Counted from the first letter of the stretch, positions 1 through 10,811 are shown. The stretch: DNA of 64,000 nucleotides from Paraburkholderia sp. PGU19 (GCF_013426915.1 NZ_AP023182.1:1376799-1440798); one strand, 5' to 3'. A program made the numbers and translations. The notes: generated by a model from the sequence alone, not told the origin.

Positions 1-275
1 ACTGCATATTTGACACCGTCGATGCTGCGCACGGCGTCGAGCACGTAATCCGGCATGCCGATGCTGCTCGCGATCGTCTGAACGGCGGGATCCATCACCC
101 ACATCTTTGCACCGACATTGATGACGGTAGATGACGATTTGTTGAGAATGCCCGCGAACAGCGACGTCATTTCGATCATCAGAAACACAGCGAACGTGAT
201 GCCGACGATCAGCGCGGTGAACTTGGCGCTATCGTTGACGAGCAGCTTGAACGCGAGCCTGAGGATGCCTTTCAT
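1..275 (-). CDS. ABC transporter permease, FtsX/DevC-like, N-terminal part (runs off window)
   Basis: The minus-strand reading begins MKGILRLAFKLLVNDSAKF at 275 and stays open to the window edge. It shows one hydrophobic segment (about residues 20-45) followed by a soluble stretch containing MWVMDP. This is the usual start of FtsX/MacB/DevC-type permeases that work with an ATPase in export of lipids, peptides or macrolides. Only about 91 residues are visible, so the partner and substrate cannot be named. It is the last gene before the stress locus, and 64 bp separate its start from the end of the stress-protein gene upstream on the same strand, so the two could be cotranscribed. Confidence 0.6.
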   Translation of the reverse strand, partial: MKGILRLAFKLLVNDSAKFTALIVGITFAVFLMIEMTSLFAGILNKSSSTVINVGAKMWVMDPAVQTIASSIGMPDYVLDAVRSIDGVKYA

Positions 276-339
276 CTCGTTTTCTCATCCGGTGGCGGTC
301 GAAGCCGTTGCATCGGTATCGGCCGCCTGCTGCCGGGAC

Positions 340-810
340 TCAGCCCTGCTCACCGTGTTCCGGCTCAGTGCCACGCACCAGCAGCACGGGACACTGCGCA
401 AACCGGACGAAGCGCTCGGCCACGCTGCCCAGCACGATGCGGCGCACGCCTCGCCGCCCGTGCGTCCCGAGGATCACGAGATCCGCACCCAGCCGCTCGG
501 CGCAATGTTGCAGCGTCGTCGCGACGTCTTCGTTCATACGTTCGGTCTCGACCATCTCCGCATCGCAAGCGACCCCTGCCTGACGGCAGACTGCTTCCGC
601 TTTCTCCAGCGTGGTACGGCCATCCTTACGCAGCGCATCGACGAGCGCGATGGGATCGTAGTAACCGGCATAGTTGAAGAGAGGCGTCTTGTCGACCACG
701 TATACGGCCTGAATTTTCCCGCCCGTGAGGCGCGCCATCTTCACTGCCTCCTTCAGCACCCGCTCCGACGTCTTGCTGCCGTCGAGTGCGATCAGAATCT
801 GTTTGTACAT
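340..810 (-). CDS. Universal stress protein (UspA family), single domain
   Basis: This 156-residue protein begins MYKQILIALDGSKTSERVL and ends with the UspA ATP-binding signature GTHGRRGVRRIVLGSVAE (G-x2-G-x9-G-S). The start at 810 is chosen because AAGGAGG lies about 10 bases upstream; a longer open frame running to 1392 is only an extension without coding character. An FNR-like box at 914-927 is centred so that a class II promoter would start near 879. In this family such proteins bind ATP and support survival in non-growing or low-oxygen cells; the precise role here is inferred from context. Confidence 0.93.
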   Translation of the reverse strand: MYKQILIALDGSKTSERVLKEAVKMARLTGGKIQAVYVVDKTPLFNYAGYYDPIALVDALRKDGRTTLEKAEAVCRQAGVACDAEMVETERMNEDVATTLQHCAERLGADLVILGTHGRRGVRRIVLGSVAERFVRFAQCPVLLVRGTEPEHGEQG

Positions 811-913
811 ATGAATGCCGCCTCCTTGAAATATTCCTGCACCACGATTCGCCGTGCGCCATGACACCTCGCATGGCATGCTTCTTATCTTCGATGCTTG
901 CGCGGTTGCGCAC

Positions 914-927
914 TTGACCTGAATCAA
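914..927. promoter_or_regulatory. FNR/Anr-type box
   Basis: ttgacctgaatcaa matches TTGA(T/C)-N4-ATCAA. It lies between the divergent stress protein (start 810) and the phasin-like gene (start 1045). With the site centred at -41.5, the minus-strand transcript would start near 879. Confidence 0.65.
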
Positions 928-979
928 GGCTCGACGTCTCGCCACGCCAGTCTGTGTTTTGCCGGAATCGTCCCGTCGG

Positions 980-993
980 TTGACGTATCTCAA
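980..993 (+). promoter_or_regulatory. FNR-type box, one mismatch, upstream of phasin-like gene
   Basis: ttgacgtatctcaa has one departure from TTGA-N6-TCAA symmetry. Centring at -41.5 gives a start near 1028, and tacagt at 1015-1020 sits where a -10 element should be. This favours translation from ATG 1045 over ATG 997. Confidence 0.5.
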
Positions 994-1044
994 CGGATGA
1001 AGACGTGGTCGTCGTACAGTCAAACCGGACAGCAAAAGACATTG

Positions 1045-1461
1045 ATGCATACCTTTTCGCCCGAGCCTTCCGGTGCCGCAGCGATGCAGGCGCTCGCAAT
1101 GGCAAACACCGAAGCGTTGGACAACTGGATGACGCTCTGCAAGGAAACGTGGATGCGGGCGGCGGCCGTTCGAAATCCGCTCGAATACGCCGCGATTGGA
1201 AACTTGATGCTGCCCGCCTGCGCGTCCCACGCGATGCTGTATTGCAAGCGCCTCTCGGACATCGCTGCGGGCGCGCCAGCGGCGGCGAGCAGGCCGCTGG
1301 CGGCCTCCGAGGCCAGCACGCCCGCCGCCATCGATCTGTCGGCAAACGCGCCGTTGCGCCCCGCCGTCAAGGACTCCCCCGACCTCACCCATGTACAGAC
1401 GCGGTCCGTCAAGGACGCTGTCAAACGACCGATACCCGCCCCGCGGTTTCGCGGCGAATGA
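1045..1461 (+). CDS. Phasin-like / hypothetical protein
   Basis: A 138-residue protein with an alanine-rich amphipathic helical middle (AAAMQALAMANTEALDNWM) and a Pro/Ala-rich tail ending APRFRGE. The helical, Trp/Met-containing stretch resembles phasin-type proteins that coat polyhydroxyalkanoate granules, but no decisive motif is present. Start 1045 is preferred because the FNR-like box and -10 at 980-1020 lie over the alternative ATG 997; there is no strong ribosome site for either. It is divergent from a universal stress protein and belongs to the low-oxygen locus by context. It could equally be a small conserved protein of unknown function. Confidence 0.6.
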   Translation: MHTFSPEPSGAAAMQALAMANTEALDNWMTLCKETWMRAAAVRNPLEYAAIGNLMLPACASHAMLYCKRLSDIAAGAPAAASRPLAASEASTPAAIDLSANAPLRPAVKDSPDLTHVQTRSVKDAVKRPIPAPRFRGE

Positions 1462-1650
1462 TTCGGGACGCGCTGTATCCCTGCACGCGCTGGCCTTGGC
1501 GGTGCCCCGCGCCAGCCGTCACGGCCGCATTCGTCAGCGTGTCCCGCAGCGCGTGAAGCTCACTGTGCGGTCGGGCAATGTCATCGTTCGGATGCTTGAT
1601 GTTGCGATGCATCTCGCGTCGCAGCACCCTCTCCCCTGTTCCGATGCGAA

Positions 1651-1899
1651 TCACGCGGCGAAAAGGCATGTCCCCATTGCGGGCGTGTGCGGCACGGGCG
1701 GAAACACATCCCAGGTGCCTTGGCCGTGCCGGAAGAAAACGATGCTCAATGGGCTGTTCGACACCACGCCCTCCAGACGAACGAATCGCACGCCGCCGGA
1801 ACCGAAACGCCCGATCTGGGTCACCCTGGCCGGAATGGAGCGCGTCGGCGCGAGCCACTTGTCGACGAGATCTCTGAGGGAAATGCCATTGCCGTTCAT
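1651..1899 (-). CDS. Small conserved hypothetical protein
   Basis: An 82-residue reading starting MNGNGISLRDLVDKWLAP, with a well-composed core and the pattern FFRHGQGTWDVFPPV near residues 54-68. GGAG lies about 10 bases upstream of the ATG. The internal FFRH-x-x-G-x-W-x-VFPP pattern is, from memory, typical of small uncharacterised burkholderial proteins; no function is known. The 1462-1650 stretch between this gene and the phasin-like gene shows no coding signal. Confidence 0.6.
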   Translation of the reverse strand: MNGNGISLRDLVDKWLAPTRSIPARVTQIGRFGSGGVRFVRLEGVVSNSPLSIVFFRHGQGTWDVFPPVPHTPAMGTCLFAA

Positions 1900-2069
1900 T
1901 TCGTGCTCCTCGTTCTGCCTGCCCCCATGACCGAGCGTGCGTCTGTGTGTCGGCGACGGGTTGAGTACATTATTGAGGGCACCTGCTTCGATTGAAATCG
2001 GCGAGCCTTTAAACGTTGGTAGTCGGTGAAGCCATGAAGTAGGAATATTCCTAGCTGCATTCGCCGCTA

Positions 2070-3236
2070 GTGTCCCGAGTTAGAAATTCATTGCCTTATT
2101 TGCGTTGTGTGTACTAACCTGGGTTGCAGGGTTCGCAAATAAGCGAGGCAACGATGAGAGGAAGACCGAAGGCGCCACTGGTCCTGAGTGGGTCGGAACG
2201 CGAACAGCTCGTAGCGCTGACGATGCGACGCAAGACGGCACAGGCACTTGCCCTGAGAGCGCGTATTGTGCTGGCTTGCGCCGAGGGCATTGACAACAAG
2301 ACGGTCGCGACAAGACAACGTGTCACCTCGCATACGGTTTCGAAGTGGCGTTCGCGATTCATCAATCACCGCGTGGACGGGTTGCTCGATGCACCGCGCC
2401 CGGGCGCACCGAGGACGATCGAGGACGCGCAGGTGGAGGCGGTCGTCGCACGCACGCTCGAATCCGTACCCACGGGCGCGACTCACTGGAGCACGCGCAC
2501 AATGGCCCGCGAGATGGTGATGTCGCAGACAGCCGTGTCGCGGATCTGGCGTGCCTTCGGATTGCAGCCGCATCGGCAGGAGACCTTCAAGCTCTCCACT
2601 GATCCATTTTTCGTCGACAAGGTGCGCGATATCGTCGGGCTGTATCTGGACCCGCCGCTCAAGGCCATGGTGTTGTGCGTGGACGAAAAGAGCCAGATCC
2701 AGGCGCTGGACCGCACCCAGCCTATGCTGCCGCTGGCCCCGGGCATCCCTGAGCGACGCACGCACGACTATATGCGCCACGGCACGACCACACTGTTCGC
2801 GGCGCTGGACATCTCCACGGGCGAAGTCATTGGCGAACTGCATCGGCGTCATCGCAGCGGTGAATTCCTGCAGTTCCTGCGCACCATCGAGGCCAATGTG
2901 CCACCCCAACTGGAGGTCCATCTTGTGATGGACAACTACGGTACGCACAAGACTCCCTCGATCAATAACTGGTTGGCTCGCCATCCGCGTTTCCATGCGC
3001 ATTTCACCCCCACATCTGCTTCGTGGATTAACCAGGTCGAACGATAGTTTGCCACGCTCAGCGAGACATACATCCGCCGTGGCACTCATCGCTCCACCCG
3101 GCAACTTGAACAGGCGATTCGCCAATACATCCAGATCAACAACACTGATCCGAGACCTTTCAACTGGACCAAATCGGCCGACGACATCCTCTCCAGCGTC
3201 AAGCGATTTTGTCTACGAATTTCTAACTCGGGACAC
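2070..3236 (+). mobile_element. IS630-family element, copy 1 (amber-disrupted)
   Basis: The 1167-bp element has inverted ends gtgtcccgagttagaaattc (2070-2089) and the exact complement at 3217-3236, and is flanked by the TA target duplications (2068-2069, 3237-3238) typical of IS630/Tc1. It lies between the hypothetical gene at 1651-1899 and atpG. Its transposase is interrupted, so the copy is probably not autonomous. A related but longer copy is at 38616-40056. Confidence 0.93.
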
Positions 3237-3239
3237 TAG
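2154..3239 (+). pseudogene. IS630 transposase with internal amber codon
   Basis: The reading [19 protein letters not shown] matches the intact transposase at 38697 almost throughout, with DDE residues in [14 protein letters not shown] and SASWINQVE. At 3045-3047 a TAG replaces the Trp codon of the [10 protein letters not shown] motif just after the catalytic Glu. The frame then continues for 63 codons with clear similarity ([22 protein letters not shown]) and ends at a TAG whose TA is supplied by the target duplication. A helix-turn-helix occupies about residues 20-75. It is a nonsense pseudogene unless amber is suppressed. Confidence 0.92.
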
Positions 3240-3310
3240 ATCCCGAACACATAAGTCCAGCAGTATCGAGCCCGTGCTAGCGGCGCACAGCAGGTCTGGT
3301 GCGTGCGTCT

Positions 3311-4189
3311 TTACGTTCCCTTCGCGATCACGCATCCCGAACCCGGCGTCGCCGCGACCGCGAGTTCGACGATTTCAGTTGTGATCTCATCCTGACGGAC
3401 GATGCGAGCGTCGCGCGTCAGTGCTTTCAACGTCTCGCCGACGTGGTCGCTCGCCGCGAGCATTGCGGTCATGCGAGCCGCGTTTTCTGCAGCAAAAGAC
3501 AACATGAGTCCCTCGCATAGCTCGACATAAACGTAACGCTCCGCCAGCCCCGTCAACATCCTGTCTATCGGCAACGTGAGCAACGGCGCCCGCACGCATG
3601 GCGCCGTCTTGAAGCGGTCGAAATCGAACGGCACGAGCCGCCTCGTCACGACCGCCACCTGCGCCCCTTGCCCCGGCAGCGCATGCACCAGCCATATCGC
3701 CGACGCGGGATGCGCTTCGAACCGCGCAAACACGGCATCGCTGATGCGACCGGCCACACGCATCACGTCGTCCGCATGACTGGCCATTGGCAGGGACCAG
3801 TCGTACGCGAGCCCGCGTTCATCCGCCAGCGCCGCACCGCGCGTGCCGACCACGAACCGCGCAGCCGCGCGACCCGACGGCCAGTTTTCGACGCGTTCCA
3901 GCAGCCGCTCGTTGAACCCGCCGACGAAGCCCTGCTCCGTACAAAGCACGATCAGGACGGGCGTCAGGTCGCGCTCCGGCGGGGCGTCGCTCGCGTCTCG
4001 ATGTGCCGTTGCCGCGAGCACCATGCCGATTGCCTCGCCAACCGTCGCCGCAACGGAACGTATCCCGGCGAGCCGCGCCTGCGCCTCGCGCTCGCGCGCC
4101 GCGGCGATCCCGCGCATCGCGCCGATCACAGCGTCCAGTTGATGCGCGGTCGCCATCCTGCCTTCGATTTCACTGAGCCGGCTGGTCAT
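3311..4189 (-). CDS. atpG: N-type ATPase gamma subunit
   Basis: This 292-residue protein has the paired helices of the gamma rotor shaft: the N-terminal [20 protein letters not shown] helix and the C-terminal helix with [22 protein letters not shown]. It is the last gene of the minus-strand operon, and its start overlaps the alpha-subunit stop by 20 bp, implying coupling. In N-ATPases gamma closes the atpDCQRBEFAG order seen here. It turns inside the alpha3-beta3 head and links it to the c ring. The IS630 insertion ends about 70 bp past its stop. Confidence 0.93.
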   Translation of the reverse strand: MTSRLSEIEGRMATAHQLDAVIGAMRGIAAAREREAQARLAGIRSVAATVGEAIGMVLAATAHRDASDAPPERDLTPVLIVLCTEQGFVGGFNERLLERVENWPSGRAAARFVVGTRGAALADERGLAYDWSLPMASHADDVMRVAGRISDAVFARFEAHPASAIWLVHALPGQGAQVAVVTRRLVPFDFDRFKTAPCVRAPLLTLPIDRMLTGLAERYVYVELCEGLMLSFAAENAARMTAMLAASDHVGETLKALTRDARIVRQDEITTEIVELAVAATPGSGCVIAKGT

Positions 4190-5747
4190 CGGCGTGCCCC
4201 CGTCGGGTCAGGTCGCCGGCCGCTTCCGGCTTCGCGCATTCGACGATTTCGCGTATGCCATCGATCAGGCGCTGACGCAGCGCGTCGTCGAGCGGCGCCG
4301 CGAGCGCGCCGGCATCCGGTGCGTCCCCCGTCAGCCCGTGCGCCGGGCCGGACGTCACGAGCCGCTGGCGCGCCAGTGCAATCGCTTCGACGGGCATGCC
4401 GTCGAACAGACCGTCGGCCAGCGCGCAGAGCAACGCGACCTGATCGATGCCCCGTAACGCGCTAAAGCGCGGTTGCGCGAACAAAGCACGGATGCGTTTG
4501 CCGCGCTCGACCTGCGCGACCACGCGGGCGTCCGCGAGCCCGCCGAAGCGGCTGAACACTTCCAGTTCGAGAAACTGCGCATAGTCGAGCCGCAAGCGCC
4601 CGGCGACGTCCCGCAATGCCGGATACTGCGCCTTCCCGCCCACGCGGCTCACACTCAGCCCGACATCGACGGCGGGACGCTGGTTGGCCGCGAACAGTGC
4701 CGTATCGAGCACGATCTGGCCATCCGTGATCGAAATCAGATTGGTCGGGATGTAGGCGGACAGATTGCCCGCGTCGGTTTCGGCAATCGGCAAGGCCGTC
4801 AGCGAGCCGCCTCCCAGATCCGCTGATAGCCGGGCCGCACGTTCGAGCAGACGGGCATGCAGATAGAAGATGTCCCCCGGATAGGCGTCGCGTCCCGGCG
4901 GCTCGCGCGTCAGCAACGCGAGTTCGCGATGCGTGGCCGCATGTTTGGTCAGATCGTCGACGACGATCAACGCGTGCTGCCCACGATCCCGGAAAAACTC
5001 CGCTATCGAGAAGCCGGCAAACGGCGCGATCCATTGCAATCCGGGCGGCGAGGCCGACGATGCCACCACGAAGACGCATCGTTCGGGGGCGCCGTATTGC
5101 CGTATCGCATCGATTGCGCGCTGTACGGTCGTCGAGCGCTGACCGATCGCCACATAGACGCAGATCACGTCGCTGTGTCGCTGATTGACGATCGTCTCGA
5201 TTGCAAGCGATGTCTTGCCGGTGGCACGGTCGCCGATAATCAGTTCCCGCTGACCCCGGCCGACTGCAAACAACGCATCGACGATCAGCACGCCCGTTTC
5301 GAGCGGTTCACTGACGAACTCCCGGTCGATGATGGCGGGCGCCGGACGTTCGACGGGTAGCCGGCGCTCCGTCCTGATCGCTTCTCCGCCATCGAGCGGC
5401 CGTCCCAGCGGATCGACCACGCGCCCGAGCAGCGCCTCCCCAACCGGTACCTCGAGCACGGTATGGCGGGGCGTCACCCGCATACCCGCCTGCACCGACT
5501 CGCTGCTGTCGAGCATGACGACGCTCGCGACTTCCACGTCGAGCGAATGCACGTAGCCCGTGACGCCGCCATCGATATCGACCAGCTCGTCGAGCGCGAC
5601 GTCCGGGAGTCCCGACACGAAGGCGATGCCGTCGGCGATCCGCTCCACGCGACCCATCGCGATCGCGCGCGTTTCCAGTTCGATCGCCGCAAGCGCGCTG
5701 CGTTTGCACGCCAGCCATCCGTCGTTCATGTCGTCACGCGTGTCCAT
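4170..5747 (-). CDS. atpA: N-type ATPase alpha subunit
   Basis: A 525-residue alpha subunit with N-terminal beta-barrel ([20 protein letters not shown]), P-loop GDRATGKTS at about 172-180 and the alpha family [10 protein letters not shown] motif. It is the regulatory, non-catalytic nucleotide-binding partner of beta in the soluble head. The frame is open further upstream, but the ATG at 5747 overlaps the end of the b-subunit gene; ATG 5729 ([11 protein letters not shown]) is an alternative. Neither has a strong ribosome site, consistent with translational coupling. The variant P-loop has Ala in place of the usual Gln (GDRQTGKT). Confidence 0.93.
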   Translation of the reverse strand: MDTRDDMNDGWLACKRSALAAIELETRAIAMGRVERIADGIAFVSGLPDVALDELVDIDGGVTGYVHSLDVEVASVVMLDSSESVQAGMRVTPRHTVLEVPVGEALLGRVVDPLGRPLDGGEAIRTERRLPVERPAPAIIDREFVSEPLETGVLIVDALFAVGRGQRELIIGDRATGKTSLAIETIVNQRHSDVICVYVAIGQRSTTVQRAIDAIRQYGAPERCVFVVASSASPPGLQWIAPFAGFSIAEFFRDRGQHALIVVDDLTKHAATHRELALLTREPPGRDAYPGDIFYLHARLLERAARLSADLGGGSLTALPIAETDAGNLSAYIPTNLISITDGQIVLDTALFAANQRPAVDVGLSVSRVGGKAQYPALRDVAGRLRLDYAQFLELEVFSRFGGLADARVVAQVERGKRIRALFAQPRFSALRGIDQVALLCALADGLFDGMPVEAIALARQRLVTSGPAHGLTGDAPDAGALAAPLDDALRQRLIDGIREIVECAKPEAAGDLTRRGHADDQPAQ

Positions 5748-6477
5748 CGTCGTCCAGCAAGCCGTTGCGAACCTGGTCCAGTTGATCGCGCCAGCTGTTG
5801 CGCACGATGCCATGCCGGCCGCCCAGTTCGAGTCCCGCGACCAGCGCGCCGTCGATCTGCGCGTGCCACGCGACAGCATGTCCAAGCGCGGCGGACAGCG
5901 CGGCCTCGCAAGCGCGCTGCTCGTCGGCCGTCAGCGCACGCGGTGCGGTCAATTGCAGTGAGGCGTCCGCCATCAGCTCCTGTCGCGCCGTCGACGAGAG
6001 TCGGTTCACGCCGTCTACGAGTCCGTCGATGAACGGCGCTACCCGTATCGAATCTGGCATGCGCTCCAGCAGCTTGCGCGCAATGTCGACCGCCAGCCGG
6101 ACCGCACGCGCCGATGCCTCGTCGGCCAACGCCGCGCGGTCGCGCTGTATCTCCGCGGCTGCCTCGGCACGCAGGCGGTCGGCGTCGTCATGTGCCGCTG
6201 CGAGAAGCGCGGCGCGCTCGTGGCTCGCCTCGTGTTCGATCTGCGCCAGCGCCTCGGCTCTTCGCGCGGCGAGCTGGGCGTGTTCGGCCGTCATTGCGTC
6301 GAGTTCCGCGCGGGCCGCGAGCTTCGCTGCTTGCGCATCGTCGATGAGCGCCCGCGCCGCAGCCTGGCGCTCCGCGATGATCCTGGCGACGGGACGGAAC
6401 AGATAGCGCTGCAGCAGCCACAGTAGCACCAGCACATTGACCGTCTGCAACGCCAGCGTCGACCAGTCGATCTTCAT
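5734..6477 (-). CDS. atpF: N-type ATPase b subunit with delta-like C-terminal extension
   Basis: The 247-residue protein begins with one membrane helix ([22 protein letters not shown]), then [21 protein letters not shown] and a long Ala/Glu/Arg coiled coil to about residue 140. The tail from about 150 ([18 protein letters not shown], then [19 protein letters not shown]) resembles the C-terminal part of a delta subunit. The operon has no separate delta gene, so this fused stator arm is the expected N-ATPase solution. It is about 90 residues longer than a normal b subunit. The gene starts 7 bp after the atpE stop. Confidence 0.92.
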   Translation of the reverse strand: MKIDWSTLALQTVNVLVLLWLLQRYLFRPVARIIAERQAAARALIDDAQAAKLAARAELDAMTAEHAQLAARRAEALAQIEHEASHERAALLAAAHDDADRLRAEAAAEIQRDRAALADEASARAVRLAVDIARKLLERMPDSIRVAPFIDGLVDGVNRLSSTARQELMADASLQLTAPRALTADEQRACEAALSAALGHAVAWHAQIDGALVAGLELGGRHGIVRNSWRDQLDQVRNGLLDDDGHA

Positions 6478-6484
6478 CGCTGCA

Positions 6485-6730
6485 TCACTTCACGAAAGGA
6501 TTGGCGAACAGCAGCAGCAACGCGATCACGAGACAGTAGATGGCCATGGTCTCGATCATCGCCAGGCCCACGAACAGCGTTCGGGACAAGGTGCCCGCCG
6601 CATCGGGCTGCCGCGCGATCGCGTCCATCGCGGCCGCCACCGCGCGGCCTTCGGCCAGCGCCGGACCGATCGCCCCGAACGACACCGCGAGCGCCGCGGC
6701 GGCAATGCTGATGATTTCGATCAGGTTCAT
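6485..6730 (-). CDS. atpE: N-type ATPase c subunit (rotor ring)
   Basis: An 81-residue hairpin of two membrane helices with a polar loop ARQPDAA (39-45). The ion-binding carboxylate is Glu60 in MIETMAIY on helix 2; a second carboxylate, Glu27 (ALAEGRA), lies on helix 1, as in N-ATPase c subunits. Thr61 and Tyr65 after Glu60 resemble sodium-type ligands, but the sequence alone does not decide between Na+ and H+. The RQPD loop contacts gamma and epsilon in the family. Its start overlaps the end of atpB by 4 bp. Confidence 0.93.
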   Translation of the reverse strand: MNLIEIISIAAAALAVSFGAIGPALAEGRAVAAAMDAIARQPDAAGTLSRTLFVGLAMIETMAIYCLVIALLLLFANPFVK

Positions 6731-7425
6731 GCAGGTTCCTTCTGGTTGTTGTCAGCCGGATGCTGCGTATCGCCGACGGCGGCGCCGATGAACACCATCG
6801 CGAGCACGGCGAAGATGTAAGCCTGCACGGCGCCGGTCAGCAGATCCAGCGCCATCAGGGGGATCGGCACGAGCAGGCCCGCGAGCGACAGCACGATGCC
6901 CACGACGAACACGCCGCTCATCACGTTGCCGAACAGGCGCACGACGAGCGAAAAGGTTCGCGTGAGCTGTTCGACGATGTTCAACGGAATCATCACCCAC
7001 GTCGGCTCGGCGAAGGTCGCGAGGTAGCCGCGCACGCCGCGCGAGCGCACGCCGTACACCACTGTCGCGAGCAGCACGAGCAGCGCGAGCGCCGCATCGG
7101 TTTCCAGATGCGCGGTGGGCGGCTCGACGCCAGGCACGAGCGACGACCAGTTGGCGACCAGCACGAACAGGAAGAGCGTGCCGATCAGCGGGCGATACGG
7201 CGCCGGATCGGTCTGCATCGTGTCGCGAATCTGGGCATCGATCGTTTCGACCAGCAGTTCGAGTACCGTCTGCGTTCTGGAGGGCGCGACGGAAAGCTTG
7301 CGCGTCAGCAGCGCTGCGCCGATCGCCATGCACGCAACGATCGTCCAGCCGACGATCACGGACGCGGTGTTCCCAACAGGACCGGCATGCAGAACCGGCG
7401 CGGTGGTCAGCGGCGAGCGGATCAT
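6727..7425 (-). CDS. atpB: N-type ATPase a subunit (ion channel)
   Basis: A 232-residue multi-helix membrane protein starting MIRSPLTTAPVLHAGPVGN at 7425. The essential Arg is R163 in VVRLFGNVMSG, and PLNIVEQLTRTFSL precedes it as in other a subunits. It forms the ion half-channels next to the c ring. The ATG overlaps the atpR stop as ATGA (7422-7425), a coupling signal, so longer versions of this frame (to 7674) are rejected. The tail DTQHPADNNQKEPA is hydrophilic. Confidence 0.92.
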   Translation of the reverse strand: MIRSPLTTAPVLHAGPVGNTASVIVGWTIVACMAIGAALLTRKLSVAPSRTQTVLELLVETIDAQIRDTMQTDPAPYRPLIGTLFLFVLVANWSSLVPGVEPPTAHLETDAALALLVLLATVVYGVRSRGVRGYLATFAEPTWVMIPLNIVEQLTRTFSLVVRLFGNVMSGVFVVGIVLSLAGLLVPIPLMALDLLTGAVQAYIFAVLAMVFIGAAVGDTQHPADNNQKEPA

Positions 7426-7715
7426 GGTTCGGCCCGCCCGAGCGTGAGCGCGATGCTGCGCGTCCACGCGAAGCCGCCTGTTCCTGCGAGCAGGGCCAGC
7501 ACGCCCGCCTTCGCCAGAACGACAAACACGGCCGCCGTCAGCGCGAAACGCGACAGTTGCAGCAGCAGCGCGCCAACCGGGCGCCCTGCAACGAACAGCG
7601 CCGCATTCCTGCGCAGCGAAACAAAGTGCACCGCCCCCACGAGCAAGCCGACTGCAAGCCCGGTGACGAACCATGACAGTGCACTGTACAGATGAGCGAA
7701 AGCTGCATTAGTCAT
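7422..7715 (-). CDS. atpR: N-ATPase accessory membrane subunit AtpR
   Basis: A 97-residue protein with three hydrophobic segments (about 10-32, 48-72, 75-92) and basic residues RR at 35-36 and R45. Small size, position between AtpQ and AtpB, and topology match the AtpR protein found only in N-ATPase operons, thought to help assembly of the c ring or to contact its carboxylates. It overlaps both neighbours by a few bases. Confidence 0.85.
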   Translation of the reverse strand: MTNAAFAHLYSALSWFVTGLAVGLLVGAVHFVSLRRNAALFVAGRPVGALLLQLSRFALTAAVFVVLAKAGVLALLAGTGGFAWTRSIALTLGRAEP

Positions 7716-8022
7716 GATCTCTCCTTTGCTGCCGATGCATCCACTTCCATGCGGCCCATAGGCCGATCGCCGCGCCGATCATCAGTAGCGGCGCCGAGAA
7801 AAACACTCGCGTTCCCATCAGCCGGTCGAGCCAGCGACCCAGCGCGAGACAGACGAGCGTCGGCAAAACGATCGTCCAGCCGAGAATGCCGATCTGCCCG
7901 AGACGCGCCGCCAGGGACGGCTCCCGGTCTTCGCGCCCCATGGCGTCGCGATTCGCGGCGCGCCGCGCGGCGTTGGCGACGCGATCGTCAGCGGGGACAT
8001 GGCCATTGCGCTGCCTCGTCAT
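7708..8022 (-). CDS. atpQ: N-ATPase accessory membrane subunit AtpQ (AtpI-like)
   Basis: A 104-residue protein with a charged N-terminus (MTRQRNGHVPADDRVANAA) and two membrane helices (ILGWTIVLPTLVCLALG, then APLLMIGAAIGLWAAW) joined by RWLDRLMGTRVFF. The two-helix layout resembles AtpI / the AtpQ protein of N-ATPase operons. The start at 8022 is set by an ATGA overlap with the epsilon gene stop; the longer open frame to 8289 lies inside that gene and is rejected. The tail is basic and His-rich (WMHRQQRRDHD). Confidence 0.85.
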   Translation of the reverse strand: MTRQRNGHVPADDRVANAARRAANRDAMGREDREPSLAARLGQIGILGWTIVLPTLVCLALGRWLDRLMGTRVFFSAPLLMIGAAIGLWAAWKWMHRQQRRDHD

Positions 8023-8450
8023 TCGGGTACTCCGCGCGCCGCTTGCGGACGCAGGTAACGCAACATCTGGCGGACTGCGTGAGCGTGCAGACGGGTCTGC
8101 TCGACACGCGCGCGCCGCATCGTATCCAGTTGTGCCGCGCGCACGCCGTGCACCTCGGCCTCCAGCCGTTGTAGGGACTCGCCCAGCACCGCTTCCCTGC
8201 ATGCGATCGACACGGTCGAGCCGTTCGACACGATCAGCACGCCGCCGTCCACCGCGCCAAAATGCGTGATGCCGTCCGGCATCGTCCACCGCACGACGGA
8301 CGCGCTGAGCAGCGTCACCATGTCCTCGTGTCCGGCGTGAATGCCGAATCCGCCGCTCTCGTCTTCCGCGCGCAACGAGACGATCGGCGAGCCATCCACC
8401 ACGAGCTGCGCCGGTGTCGCGATGGTCAGTCTGAGCGTCGGGTCCGTCAT
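8019..8450 (-). CDS. atpC: N-type ATPase epsilon subunit
   Basis: A 143-residue epsilon subunit with the N-terminal beta sandwich (LRLTIATPAQLVVDGSPIVS, then GGFGIHAGHEDMVTLL at about 32-48) and a C-terminal helical arm rich in Arg. The GxFGIxxGH segment is the family landmark. It sits in the central stalk with gamma and usually inhibits ATP hydrolysis. It follows beta by 13 bp and overlaps atpQ by 4 bp. Confidence 0.92.
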   Translation of the reverse strand: MTDPTLRLTIATPAQLVVDGSPIVSLRAEDESGGFGIHAGHEDMVTLLSASVVRWTMPDGITHFGAVDGGVLIVSNGSTVSIACREAVLGESLQRLEAEVHGVRAAQLDTMRRARVEQTRLHAHAVRQMLRYLRPQAARGVPE

Positions 8451-8463
8451 GAGCGCGCCTCCT

Positions 8464-9966
<1,503 letters not shown>

Positions 9967-9995
9967 TCAAGATAACGGCCAGCGCCGGGTTACAA

Positions 9996-10009
9996 CTGAT
10001 CCTGATCAA
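9996..10009. promoter_or_regulatory. FNR-type box upstream of the N-ATPase operon
   Basis: ctgatcctgatcaa; read on the minus strand it is ttgatcaggatcag, one base off the TTGAT-N4-ATCAA consensus. Centred at -41.5 it predicts a transcript start near 9961, about 30 bases before atpD. Confidence 0.6.
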
Positions 10010-10075
10010 TGACTGCACGCATGCGTTGCATCGCGAAAGCGAGGTCCGGTGTGTTTCGCTGAAAACGGGCAGCGA

Positions 10076-10089
10076 TTGACAGGGATCAA
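10076..10089 (+). promoter_or_regulatory. FNR-type box upstream of LemA-like gene
   Basis: ttgacagggatcaa is a near-perfect site. Centring at -41.5 gives a start near 10124 with tacgct near 10111-10116 as possible -10. This argues for translation from ATG 10154. Confidence 0.65.
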
Positions 10090-10153
10090 TCAGATCTGCG
10101 CACGCCCGTCTACGCTCGATCTGATGGACAACACCTCGCGCGCGGCCGACACG

Positions 10154-10765
10154 ATGAAAACCATCCTGATCATTGCCGTCCTGTTTGCCATCCATGCGCT
10201 GGCCAGCTGTGGAATCGCCCCGTCGCTCCATGGGAATGACCAGGTCAAGACCGCTTTTGCCGACGTCATCACGCTCTACGACGAACGCCTGGCACTGGTC
10301 GATGAAACGACCGCCCTCGCCCGCCGCTATCTGCCTGCGGAGGCATCGACGCTGAGGACCGTTTCAGATGCCCGCTCAGTCATCGAAGCCTTGCATGCGA
10401 CGCCGGCACTCGTCGACCAACCCGCGTTGTTCGAACGCTTCGATGTGGCGCAGCGTCAGATGACGGATGCGATCTCGGAACTCATGATCGTGTGCGAATC
10501 GGTGCGCCGGCTCGACACGGCGCCACGCTTTCAGACGCTGCAAATGCGGCTTGCGTCGTCGGCGGCGCGCATCGCGGCTGGGCGAGATCGCTACGACCAC
10601 GCAGCCCTTCAATACAACGCGACGTTGCACCGGTTCCCGCTTGATCTGGCGGAAGCCCTGCATGCGGATCAGGACAACCCCACCTTCACCACCCGGGACG
10701 GCTCGCCCGTGCACCGCCGTCCGCGCACGGACTTCGGTACACTGCGCGGCTCGCTGCGTGTTTGA
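10154..10765 (+). CDS. LemA-family lipoprotein-like protein
   Basis: The protein (203 residues) starts MKTILIIAVLFAIHALASCG, a signal peptide ending in a lipobox-like LASC. The rest is helical, with NDQVKTAFADVITLYDERLALV, a LEM-like stretch, and YNATLHRFP near the end, a hallmark of LemA proteins (YN-x4-x-FP). LemA proteins are membrane-anchored helical bundles of unclear role. ATG 10124 is an alternative, but the FNR-like site places the transcript start there. It diverges from the N-ATPase operon and converges on the broken SDR gene. Confidence 0.82.
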   Translation: MKTILIIAVLFAIHALASCGIAPSLHGNDQVKTAFADVITLYDERLALVDETTALARRYLPAEASTLRTVSDARSVIEALHATPALVDQPALFERFDVAQRQMTDAISELMIVCESVRRLDTAPRFQTLQMRLASSAARIAAGRDRYDHAALQYNATLHRFPLDLAEALHADQDNPTFTTRDGSPVHRRPRTDFGTLRGSLRV

Positions 10766-10776
10766 CCGGGCAAGGC

Positions 10777-10802
10777 AAACGGACACGCCGCTTTGTCCGT
10801 TT
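10777..10802. terminator. Hairpin between convergent genes
   Basis: aaacggaca and tgtccgttt form a 9-bp stem with an 8-base loop between the LemA-like stop (10765) and the SDR stop (10812). U-tracts are short, so termination strength is uncertain; it could serve both directions. Confidence 0.5.
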
Positions 10803-10811
10803 GTCCGGCCG

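Noticed and set aside
340..1392. A 350-codon minus frame as one long stress protein
   Set aside because: Only the last 156 codons match UspA and have a strong ribosome site at 810; the upstream part is the shadow of the phasin-like gene.
6727..7674. A longer a-subunit starting within atpR
   Set aside because: The ATGA overlap at 7422-7425 and family length support the start at 7425.
7708..8289. A 193-residue AtpQ
   Set aside because: The extension lies inside atpC in another frame; the ATGA overlap sets the start at 8022.
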